Shown here in pieces: positions 13,301-25,300 of a stretch of 64,000 nucleotides of DNA. The notes beneath the pieces were generated by a model. It was not told the DNA's origin, did not search any database, and saw only the letters and a list, made by a program, of their open reading frames with translations. Every line of letters starts with the position of its first letter. Position 1 is the stretch's first letter. Origin of the DNA: Ciona intestinalis (Eukaryota > Chordata > Ascidiacea > Phlebobranchia > Cionidae); NCBI RefSeq assembly GCF_000224145.3, contig NC_020173.2, positions 1,665,435 through 1,729,434 on the forward strand, read 5' to 3'. Position numbers and translations under genes: made by a program.

Positions 13301-16300
13301 AAATTTAAAAATTGGTAAAACACATGAAATTAAAAAAAAATGGTAAAATACATGAAATTTAAAAAAAATGGTAAAATACATGAAATTAAAAAACAAATGG
13401 TAAAATATATGAAAAAATATTTTCAATATTGACTCACCATGTCCCATGAAAAGTTTGCAATCCAATAAATGAACTGGTTGACTCCACTGACAAACTGAAG
13501 ATGTTTTGCTTTACTGACTTTTTCTTCTATGAGGAAAAGTACAAAACTAGCGGGAACGAACGCAAGAGCAAAAATCACGGATATTGAAATGATTGTGTCC
13601 GTTGCTGACTGAGTGCTGGGATAAAAAGAAAGAAAAATTAACAAAAACAAACAAACAAAGTGAATTTTGTCCGTTGCTGACTGAGTGCTGGGGTAGAAAG
13701 AAAAGAAAAATTAACAAAAACAAACAAACAAAGTGAATTTCGTCTGTTGCTGCCTGAGAGCTGGGGTGGAAATAAATCATTTCTGTTTAATATATTTTGT
13801 TTTAAACAAAGTCTACTGTTCAACTGTATTTTATGAATTTATTTGTGCTTTACATAATATATTACTGTTTTAAAGCAAAAGTATAGCTTTTTCATAAAAT
13901 GATAAACATGACCAAAAACCGCATTAAATTTAAACGCAAATTATTATAACATAAATTCTTGTACTTTTTCATTAGTTATTAAACTGTATAAACCACAGCT
14001 TCACTAAAGCCACTTTGAAAAGATATTTTGATTTGTTTACTTACAAAGCAGCCAGGTCTACTTCTGCCTCAGTGAAATTAAGGGGATGATTAAACGCAGC
14101 GATCCCGTATTCTCTCGGATCCTCAGTAGGTGGCAGTAAAGATCGCAATGCAGCGTTGTTCATTATGTTAAGCCATGTTGGCATAGAGTGCCATCCGTTG
14201 TTGTCAAACCAAACCTATGCAAAAATCAAGTTTAGGTAAGAATTAATCCTGTATTGACCAGCAACTGCACCATTTTAACAAAAATATTAGGTAATCTATA
14301 AAAATGACTGGTTTTATCAGAATTTTTAAAAATAATAAGAAATACTGAATAATAAGTTAAAAATTCTAGATTTTAAAAAGAAATAGCAAATATGTACTAA
14401 AAATAGTAGAATTTTTGTAAAAAACGCTAAATATTGACACTAATACAAGGCATTTAGCAAAAATGTTGGTTTTAACTACTGTCCTAAAATAAACACAAGC
14501 AAAACAACTTGCCTTGGAGTTTTCAGTTCTTTCAAGCCTTTGCATAATAGATTGCACGGTGTTTGATGTGTTAGGGTTGATGTTAAGAGTAAAGTTACTA
14601 TTGCTTAGCGCAAACTGCAATAGTGGTGAGAGCGTGCTGCCCAATGTAGAATGGTATTTGGCCCCAAATGATAAACCTCCAAATCTATCTTGTTTAAATC
14701 TGGAGAACAGGATTTGAGTTTAAAAACTGGATAGAAAATTTATAATTAAAAAAAAAAAATTAAAAATCTGATATAAAATTTAAATTTAAAAAAATTGAAA
14801 ATTGGATAGAAAATTAAATATTAAAAAATTTTTTTTTTAAATCGAATGGAACATTTAAAATTAAAAGCGGATTATTTTTACATATTCAAAGCTGTAATAA
14901 AAAAAATCAATCTGTAGTGTTTTTGCATCTGTATATACATACCCTAAAAATGCATCACAATTAATTAACCTAGCTTGACACCTTATTAATTGACTGGTTT
15001 CTGACTTTCACATTGTTTATCACAAAAAATACAAGCAAATAATTTTTGGAACAAATGTTTCAACTTTTAATCTATTAAATTTTTTCTCAATTCCATTTTT
15101 TGTTAATTTTTGACAATTCATTTGTTTGAAACATTTCACAACTATTTATCGACAAAATTTTAATCATTAATTTTTGTCAATTCAACCCACAGATATTTAC
15201 CCTTCTACTGTTTTAACGAGCCAGTCGGATATGTTTCGCTGAGTCATGTTGTACATTGGGTTGCTTGTCTGAGTCACAATTCTCGGTGTAGGGGAACCCC
15301 CCGTTCCACTCGGACATTCTGAAAACAGGGTGAAAATTTTAAATGAATAATTGAATGATACTACCCCTTTGGTTTTTATAGCTTTTTTTTATCAATTTTT
15401 AATTTACGATTTTTCTCCTATTTTCTTAATTTATGAAAAAAATACTAAAATTAAGGGTACATAATAATTGAAAAGTGTATTTGGTGAAACTTACCTGCAA
15501 GCAACACTCTGGTTTGTTTATCAGTGCAAGAACATACAAGGGTGTTGTTGGATGCTGAGTTTTGACTCAGAGCTTTGAGACTTGCGTCCATTTCCCACTC
15601 CTGATCTGTTAATGTAGAATATAATAATTTGATAAAATAAAGTTTTGGATATTTTCAGGGCTTTTTACATTATTGTTGCTTCTAAAAAATTGAAATTTTT
15701 CTGTTTCTTAATTGAATTGAAAAAAAAATCTTTTTTTGGGCACCAAAAAAACAAAATAAACAAATAACATTAGTAAATATATTGTCTCGATTTGATTAAT
15801 CTTTCCTTTACTATAAAATGTTCAAAACAGGACAGCACTTACTTGATTGAGCGTTGCATGTTATGTATTTCTTGTTGTAATTATAAACTGAGTAATCCTT
15901 CACACACCGCATGCCAATGCTTGGGTCGCTTACAAATGCATCACTTGCTGAATTGGAGATGCTGTTTGATGTATTATCATTGCTGGTATGAAAGGAGGGG
16001 GTGTTAAAGTTATAATTGTTTTGTATAATGGGGGTGTCAAGGTTATCATTATCGTGTATGAAAGGGAGGGGAGAGGTTTAAGTTATTATTACTGGGTGTT
16101 AAATATATAACTGTTTTGTACAAAGGGGGGTGTAAAAGTTATAATTGTTTTGTATAAATGGGGGTGTTAAAGTTAAGATTGTTTTGTATAAAGGGGGGTG
16201 TAAGAGTTATAATTGTTTTGTATAAAGAGGGGGTGTTTAAGTTATTATTTTTCCGTTTAAAGGGGGGTGTTAANNNNNNNNNNNNNNNNNNNNNNNNNNN

Positions 16301-19300
16301 NNNNNNNNNNNNNNNNNNNNNNNNNNNNNNNNNNNNNNNNNNNNNNNNNNNNNNNNNNNNNNNNNNNNNNNNNNNNNNNNNNNNNNNNNNNNNNNNNNNN
16401 NNNNNNNNNNNNNNNNNNNNNNNNNNNNNNNNNNNNNNNNNNNNNNNNNNNNNNNNNNNNNNNNNNNNNNNNNNNNNNNNNNNNNNNNNNNNNNNNNNNN
16501 NNNNNNNNNNNNNNNNNNNNNNNNNNNNNNNNNNNNNNNNNNNNNNNNNNNNNNNNNNNNNNNNNNNNNNNNNNNNNNNNNNNNNNNNNNNNNNNNNNNN
16601 NNNNNNNNNNNNNNNNNNNNNNNNNNNNNNNNNNNNNNNNNNNNNNNNNNNNNNNNNNNNNNNNNNNNNNNNNNNNNNNNNNNNNNNNNNNNNNNNNNNN
16701 NNNNNNNNNNNNNNNNNNNNNNNNNNNNNNNNNNNNNNNNNNNNNNNNNNNNNNNNNNNNNNNNNNNNNNNNNNNNNNNNNNNNNNNNNNNNNNNNNNNN
16801 NNNNNNNNNNNNNNNNNNNNNNNNNNNNNNNNNNNNNNNNNNNNNNNNNNNNNNNNNNNNNNNNNNNNNNNNNNNNNNNNNNNNNNNNNNNNNNNNNNNN
16901 NNNNNNNNNNNNNNNNNNNNNNNNNNNNNNNNNNNNNNNNNNNNNNNNNNNNNNNNNNNNNNNNNNNNNNNNNNNNNNNNNNNNNNNNNNNNNNNNNNNN
17001 NNNNNNNNNNNNNNNNNNNNNNNNNNNNNNNNNNNNNNNNNNNNNNNNNNNNNNNNNNNNNNNNNNNNNNNNNNNNNNNNNNNNNNNNNNNNNNNNNNNN
17101 NNNNNNNNNNNNNNNNNNNNNNNNNNNNNNNNNNNNNNNNNNNNNNNNNNNNNNNNNNNNNNNNNNNNNNNNNNNNNNNNNNNNNNNNNTAATATGGTAA
17201 CAATAAACTAACAATTTCATTTTACAGTGAGAATTAGAAATATATTTTATGGAAACGTAAGCGATAAAACTGAGCTAAAAATATTTTTTAATATTTAAAT
17301 TTATTTAAGCTTAAAAATTAAGATAAATAAATATGAAATTAAGAAATATTGCCAAGTACCTTGCGTGGTGGAATCTTTTGACAAAAAGGGCAAAAAATTG
17401 TTGTCGAACTAATTTATTTCCTTCAACTTTGTAAGCTCCTTTGCCCTGAGAACCATCATCAAGTTCCAGTTGTGAGCTATCGTCTAAGACTTCAGATGGT
17501 TGGTCGTCATGTACTGTGGGGGTAGGTGGTATTAGTTAATAGATTGAATAAATGCTTTTGGGGGGAAAGGGTAATGAGCCAATTCTGGTCAAATCCCAGG
17601 TCCTCAAAAAGAATCCCGCTCGTATAGAATAGAAAAAAAGTTTTTCCCACATGGCAGGGCAATGGACAGTTGTTGTAGCTTGAGTGCCATGTTTCATGCA
17701 CTTCATGTCTGCTAATGAGTTGCCATTTATGCATAAAGAAACACACAATAATGGTAGCATTGAATATAATATCCTATCATTGTGTGTGTGCCCTTTAACC
17801 ATTTAGCCAAAGGTCTGGAATTAATATATTAAACATGATACTTGATTTTTGCTTTACTAAGAAATAGCAATTTTGACTAATACAGGCCACAGTACACCAG
17901 GATTACAGTACAAATGAACTGGTACAGTAGTAAATGGGAGGATAGTAATTAGTAAGGTGGCGAAAGACATTTTTATCACATAATAACCAAATATCCTGAT
18001 TGAGTTTTAAACATTTTACAACGGTCTATGGGAGTTGTGAGGATACGGTTTTATAATTTGTTGAATGTTCTTTGTTTACTACTAAATGGGATGAGAAAAT
18101 AGAACGAAAAATGTCCCATTCTTATCCCACCCTACTATATATTAGGTCAAGTTTAGATCTTAGATTGACAGATGACAGTTAAGTCAGACAGTAAATAGAT
18201 ATAAATTATTATAACACTTATAGAATATGAAATTTAAATTAAGCTTTGAACACTATGCCAGCCTTGTAATTAAGCAACTCACAAAACAACACACAAGATC
18301 GTGCAAAATTGTAAAAAAAATTACAAAATTTGCGAAAATTTTTCCCACTTACCCAGCGGAGAAGTAGACATTCCAGAAAATTCTGCGAAAGAAATCATGC
18401 TTGATTGCAACAATAACATGCCAGAAATACAAAAGGAATTATTAGGAGTGAAATTATGCACAAAAACTAAAGACCTCAATGTGTAACTTTTTTAAAACGG
18501 AAATTTTTTTTTTCAGCTTTTGATATTAGGGTTGCATTTCCGTTAAGTGATACATTTGATTACAGAAATATAAGTTATTTTTGGAGGAATTATGTGCATT
18601 GCATGGAAGAAAACACATAACAAAGCGCATTCAGTTTGAATGCAGTGCTTATAAATTAAAATTAGTAAATAAAAGATAACAACTTTGAGGTTAGTCATTT
18701 TCTGCGACATTTGAAAAAAAAACCAAGTTGACACTTAGTATACACGCATTCAATATTCCAGAATTGAAATCGTATTAGTCAATTTTAAAATAAAGAATTA
18801 AACAATTAAAAGCAGATTGCATGCAATGGTTGCAGGGGGAATTACCTGAACTAATACTCCGAGAAGTAAGTCGGGCACGCACTCCACGTCGCATTTCAAA
18901 CTCTGGTGTTGAAGCTGGGGTGATGGAAGCTTTGCGACGTTTTGGAAAACAACTGCAGCCTGTGTGCGGGTATGACAGTTTTATGAGTGTTATTCGTTTT
19001 AGGCATTGGTTTAGATCTAAGCCCATGGCCCATTACTACATGAATGTATATTTTTTTAAATTAATTTTTTTGCTCTCTTTCCCCACCAGGTGGTGGAACA
19101 ATAACGATCAAGCGGGATTGTGAAACAATTTTACCCAAACAACATAAACATAGGGTTACAATCCTTTACAAAGCAATTTTCCCCAAACGTGTTAGAGTTT
19201 AGACCATAGGGCAGTACTTGGATTTTGTAAATGTTATTCTGGTAATTTAAAAAAACCTTACTGGCAAATTTGTTTTGCATGGTAAAGAAAACAGTCTTTA

Positions 19301-22300
19301 ATGAAAATGGTTACAAAATCCACACAAAATAATATTTTGCCGTTTCATATAAAATTCTTATAAAAATAACAGCTTTATAGTTGTAAGACTACATTAAATT
19401 ATCATCTTACATTTAGTTAATTTTTTATCACAACGTCATACAAATCACACTAAGTGTTTTTCTATGAATTATTAGCAAAACTCCATCTTTGCTTTATTTT
19501 TAAAAAGGAAATTTAATATTAAAATCACATTTTTTATTCTCATCTCTTCCTTCATCAATATTCTGTTCAGCAACATTGAGAAATATTTCCTCCAAACTTG
19601 TATCAGTCAACCCATAGTTAACTTTGGCATCGTCCAATTTCTCAAATAACTTGACATAACTGAAATGAAAAAGGTACAGAAATTTTAAAACTGTAGAAGT
19701 TTTTTGCGAAAAAAAACAACATTTTTTAGTTTTTACTAAAAGTTTTGCAAAGCTAGAGTTATATTGTATGTGGAATAACTGGAATTTAAAACAAAACTGA
19801 AGTTCTGTCTAAAGAATGAGTGAAAAATAATGTATACATAAGTATATACTATATAAAGTTTAATAATATTTTTGTGTACAATTGGCTTACACAACCAAGG
19901 AAAAAAAAGTATAAATTTAAAATATTTTTTAATTTAAATTTTTTAATTTAAAATATTTATTTTTTACAATAGTTAAATAAAACGTGGTTTATTTTAAAAC
20001 ATAAACGTTACATCATAGTAAATACCTTCCATCAGCTTGAGCAGCATATGGTAGAACGAAAGTAATTTCCCGTCCATTTTCTTCGTAAAGTTTTGCCCCA
20101 GATACCATTTCCATTACCATGTGTTCATAATGTGTGGATTTTGGCTCTGTAGGTTAAAAAAATAAAAACTATAAAATCTAAATTTCTCTTTGTAAGGTAT
20201 TTAAAAAGAGGATACAAAATATATACAGATTTTAAATTTAAAAAAAAATTATTTTAATTATCGTATAGTATGAAATGTACCAATACTTGCATTGCAAACT
20301 TGTGGTCGTAAATAAACAAAAAATGTGCTAGTAGAAAAACCATTTTAAAGGCAATAAATCAAAAGATGCCCAATGAAGATTAAGACATCGCAAATCCAAA
20401 AATGACAGAACAGCTGTTTTATGAAACAATTGTAAAATCTATGTAATATTTCCTGTAAATCTTGGTTGATAATAAAAGAGTTATAACTTGAAAGCGAGTA
20501 TGGGGTACTTTAACAAATTATGCTTTTTTGCATTTTATTTTTGTTTTAGAAACCAAAATAAAGTAAAAAAAAACAAACAATTTTTAGAAACTAAAATATA
20601 ATATGACGAAAAAAAAAATTTTACAGATCAAAATAAAGTTAAAAACAAGCAAAAAAACTTTTTCAGAGACCAAAATAAGGTATAAAAGAAGCAAAAAAAC
20701 AGAATCTATAGACCAAAATAAAGTATAAAGCAAGCGAAAATTTGAGTGATATGAACCTATGAATGAAACATCATGAAGAGTTGATGGAGTGGATGCGGAG
20801 GACACTGCTGTGGAAGAGGAAGGAGCTTCGGACACAGTGAGGGATTGTTTCGAACTAAAACTTGACTCAAAACCTTCATCAAGTTTCTGTAAATAGTTAA
20901 ATGTAACGTGCATAAGGTGGTAGGCCAAAGTAGAATTAATCGTTACTGAAAAGTGCAAAAATTATTTCACTGAAAAGGCAGACAAACTAATTTTTTTGCT
21001 GCATTAACTAGTTAACTAGAAGTTAACATTAATTAGCTTAAAGAATGACAGTCCGAAAAGCAGTATGTGAAAGCGTGGGTGTATGAAAGCTACATAAATA
21101 AATATTTAAGTACTAGTTTTTGTGCTGCATTAACTAGTTAACTAAAGTTAACCTTAATAATGATAGAATGAAATCTGTAGCACAAGATGTTGCTTTCAAA
21201 TACCTAGCGCTGCTGTCTAGTCCGGAGTTAAAACACAAGCGGACAGTTTTATATATCTTGCGCTTGCTTAGAACTATTCGCAGTATACAACTTAATGATT
21301 TTTTTGCATGCAGCATTGAAAGTAATTACTTTTTATGCTTCTAGCTACGCTTTATCATAGCTAGCAGCATAAACAGAAATTACGCAATACAAAAAAATTT
21401 AAAAAAAACACAAAAAATAAAAACCCACTAAGTTACATACGTGGTAACTCATAAGCGGGCACAAGGTGTAGAAAACAGAACACCCATGTTATAACATTCA
21501 TCCATGCCCCGTCATTCAATTATTCACATAATGACTTACCGGTAGTGGTAGTTTCTCAGGTATGGGACTTGCATCTGAAGCTTCTTTATCTTCCTTTATA
21601 AGGGTCAAGTAATACCCAACACCAAAGCAACTTTTCAAGAAAAGAGATGAACCACAACATTTAAGTTTGCCCTAATAACAAGATTTAATTAAAAAGCATA
21701 AGAAAAATAAATAAGCATTTTTAATTGAAAAACTATTTTTGACAGTTTCTTTTGTAAAATTTGTAAAAGATTATCTTAAAAAAGGCAGATAAATAACAGT
21801 AGTAAAATAAAGTTGTAAAACAGTAGCCTAATATGAAAATAATGAAAAAACAGCACCAATTTTTTATATTCAGCACCAAATGTTGCAAAATACTTAAATT
21901 GCTTTTTTCATAAACAAGTTAAACTTAATCAAACCACACTTTTAGATGTAAAACAACATTTTTTTTATTATTTCCTTACATGAGAGATAATGGCAATTCT
22001 GTCCCCGAGTAAGTCGGCTTCATCCATATGATGTGTGGAAAGTAAAATGGTTCGGTTTTGTTTGTAATGCAACAATAAGTCCCATATACCTCGTCGAGCA
22101 TAAGGGTCAACACCTGAAAATAATTTGACATTTATGAATTGAGATAGGGCGGGGAAAACATTTATATTTTTAGGACAAAAAGCTGTTTTTTTAAATAAAG
22201 TGAAACACAAAAGTAAAAAAAGTATAAATATGTTTTTATTTTTAAATTAGTATTTATTTTTAACAATAAAACATTATCAAACAGTTTGAAAATTGTACTA

Positions 22301-25300
22301 ATTTTACAAAATAGAAATATTGTATTTTTGTAAAAGGGTTTTTATACAGTTTTACAACATAAAATATTGGCCACTCTCACTAATTGAATGAAAAAAAAAA
22401 CCTACAGAGAACAGAGTACAGTTATGGTCAAGTAAAACAGAATTAGTGACGCTCTGTGATAAATAATTTATTACTAAAACAGCGGTGTTATAGCGGTGTT
22501 ATAACTCAAAAGCATGATAATAAATAAAGTGAAACTTGTTGTGCCTGTACATTATTTATAACAGAACAACTATAATATTCCTTTTTGTATTCAAGAGACA
22601 AATATCTATTAAGGGGAAACCATGGGACCTGGAGATCAGAAATTGCGCACAACTACCCAACTAGTTTAAATGATGATCAACTTGGTGGAGACCATATTAA
22701 AAAAATCATATTTCAGTAACTTTTAAGACAAATGTACTCTTTGTCCTAGTAAGAGTGTCAAAAAGCGCCTTAGACTCCTTAAAAAAACATTGCAAATTCT
22801 GTTATAAGAAAAGTTTAAAGTAACTTTTCAAAGTGTATTAAGGTGGGGGAAAATGGGACACATTTAGTACACATTCTCTGAGTATTCTGATCGAGTTTTA
22901 AAGAATTGACAACAGTCTATGTGAGTCGTGAGGATACGATTTTATAATTCTCCGAATTTTGTTTGGGTACTACACAAATGGGACCAGAAATAGAATACAA
23001 AGGTGTCCCTTCTTCCCCCACCCCACTATATTACAAGTCCAGTTATGCTTTGAGTTTACATGTGATACTCCATACTTAGCTTATGATTTCAACATTTTTT
23101 TTCACCTGCAGTTGGTTCATCAAGCACCACACATTTAGAGCCACCCACAAAAGCTACGGCAACCGACAACTTCCGCTTCATTCCTCCAGATAAATGACGA
23201 GAGACCTCATTCTTCTTATGAGGAAGTCCCACGTCTCGTAGCATGCTGTCTGTTTCTTCTTCACTTTGTACCTTACCACTGCTGGCTCCTTTTAAACCAG
23301 CGTATAACTGCAGGTGCTCAAGAACTGTCAAACTGTGGAAAAAATTTGTCTCAATTGTAATTTTTTTAAAGTTTTTTCCTTAAGATCTTTTAAATTATAA
23401 AAGATTTATATTTTTTAAAAATATTTATTGGCTAATTGACTTCACTAAGAATAAGTTTGTTTCTAAAGGTAAAATTGTTGGTATTTTTGGAACATTTTTT
23501 TTGCTGACAATTCGTACACCTATTAGTGACCACTGAATTGGAGCAATTGTTGTTAAATGCGACAGGCCTTGGACACTTAATCTTTAAGTTAGATGCTGGT
23601 TCCCTAAGAATTAGGTCTCGGCGCCAAACCTATAAAAACTAAAATACGTCAAACAGGTCATATCAAAACTGAATAATCCTTATTTTGTAACAGTTCATAC
23701 AATATTAACATAAAAAATATAAAAACAAACACACTTATTCTTCAAACAGAACATTATGTTGTATTTTAATTATTTGTTTGTTTATTAAAAAAGTTAAAAC
23801 ATACTTACTCTCCAAACAGAACATTATGTTGCGGACAGAAGCCCAACTCGTGTCTAATTGAATCCATATCAGTTCTAATGTCGCTGCCGTAGATTTGCGC
23901 AGTTCCACCACTAGGTGGGAATAACCCAGTGAGCATCGACATAGTCGTCGTTTTCCCCGCACCGTTATGCCCAAGAAACGCCGTGATCTGGCTTTCGTAG
24001 AAGTTAAGAGACAAATCGTCAACTGCCACTTTTCCATTGCTGAAAAATAATGTTGAATATACTTAATGTATCACATAATACCCTGGGTTTTTTAACGCAT
24101 AAGAATACAGTTATTTTATTTCTTTCCATTGCTGAAAAATAATGTTCAATATACTTAATATAGCACATATTAATGCCCTATGCTTTTTAACGCATATGGA
24201 TACAGTTATTAACTTTTTTAGTGCTGAAAAATAATGTTGAACATTCTTATAATAGCACATATAATACCCTGTTTTCTATTTGTGTGTTTTTTAACAATAA
24301 CGCACAAGGATACAGTTATTCATCGTTTCCTATTGCGGAAAAAAAATATTGAACATTCCTAAAAAAAAAATTGTGAAAAGGTTACATAGTTTGGTGTAAA
24401 TTTGATACGGTCAGCACATAATACTTTATGTTTCTTAGTTGTGTGTTTTTAACAACAACGCCTTTAAATTAGTTAAAAATAATTTTGATCATGTTATTTA
24501 ACATGGTTGTAGCTTTAAAAGTGTGTGAAGAAGTTAATTGGAACCAACGCAAATTGTAATATGATATTACAAAGTAAAGTATCTTCCCGGCCGAGCTTGG
24601 ACAGAAGCCAAAAAACATCATTCGTTGGCACCGCACGAGAACCAGAGTTTCATTACGGCACTTTTCACGAGAATAAATTCACAACGATTGCTTCGTTTGT
24701 TAGGTGTAGAATGTATGCTACCGCATGCGTCTTCCTTTATTTCCTACGCCCGCGCAGAGCGTAAAAATGTGACGCTCATACACGATGTTTCGATCTCGTG
24801 GTTCGTTGGGCAGTGGGCATTCCTCCCGATTGTTACGTAATGAAACGTCATAGTTAATAGTTATGTTGCAATAAGACATGTGACGTAACAATTAAGCGCA
24901 AAATGTCAAATTGCAGCACGGCAATGTTTGTTACTCCAGCGACTTCGTTAGCTGATTATTACGAACACGCGACGAACATAAAACATAAGATCGCAGCTTT
25001 AACAGCCGTTTCTATGTGGTGATGGTTAGTAATACGCTTTATAACAAGATTTGGTTGCTTGGGTGACAGACGCACGTAAAACATATTACGTCCGGATTTT
25101 TAATAAAATTAAACGATCACCGTCCGGATTTACAAATTTTACAATCCTGTACAAAACGCTGCAAAAAAAGCGGGAAAATCGGGATCATAATACCACAACT
25201 TGCTAAATGATTAAAACCTTACTAGGAAACATTTAGACTGTACCTTCTTTTGGTTGGGTATTTTAGGTTAAGGCATTAGTCGTATTAAAAAGTTTCATTT

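Noticed and set aside
13547..13823. Overlapping minus-strand open frames with repeated [12 protein letters not shown]
   Set aside because: Products of the 72-bp tandem repeat at an ABCA splice acceptor, not a protein repeat.
16139..17220. Four long open frames of 314-354 codons on both strands
   Set aside because: Artefacts of translating the run of N.
18821..19123. Plus-strand open frame of 100 codons
   Set aside because: Antisense shadow of ABCA exon 18959-18846.
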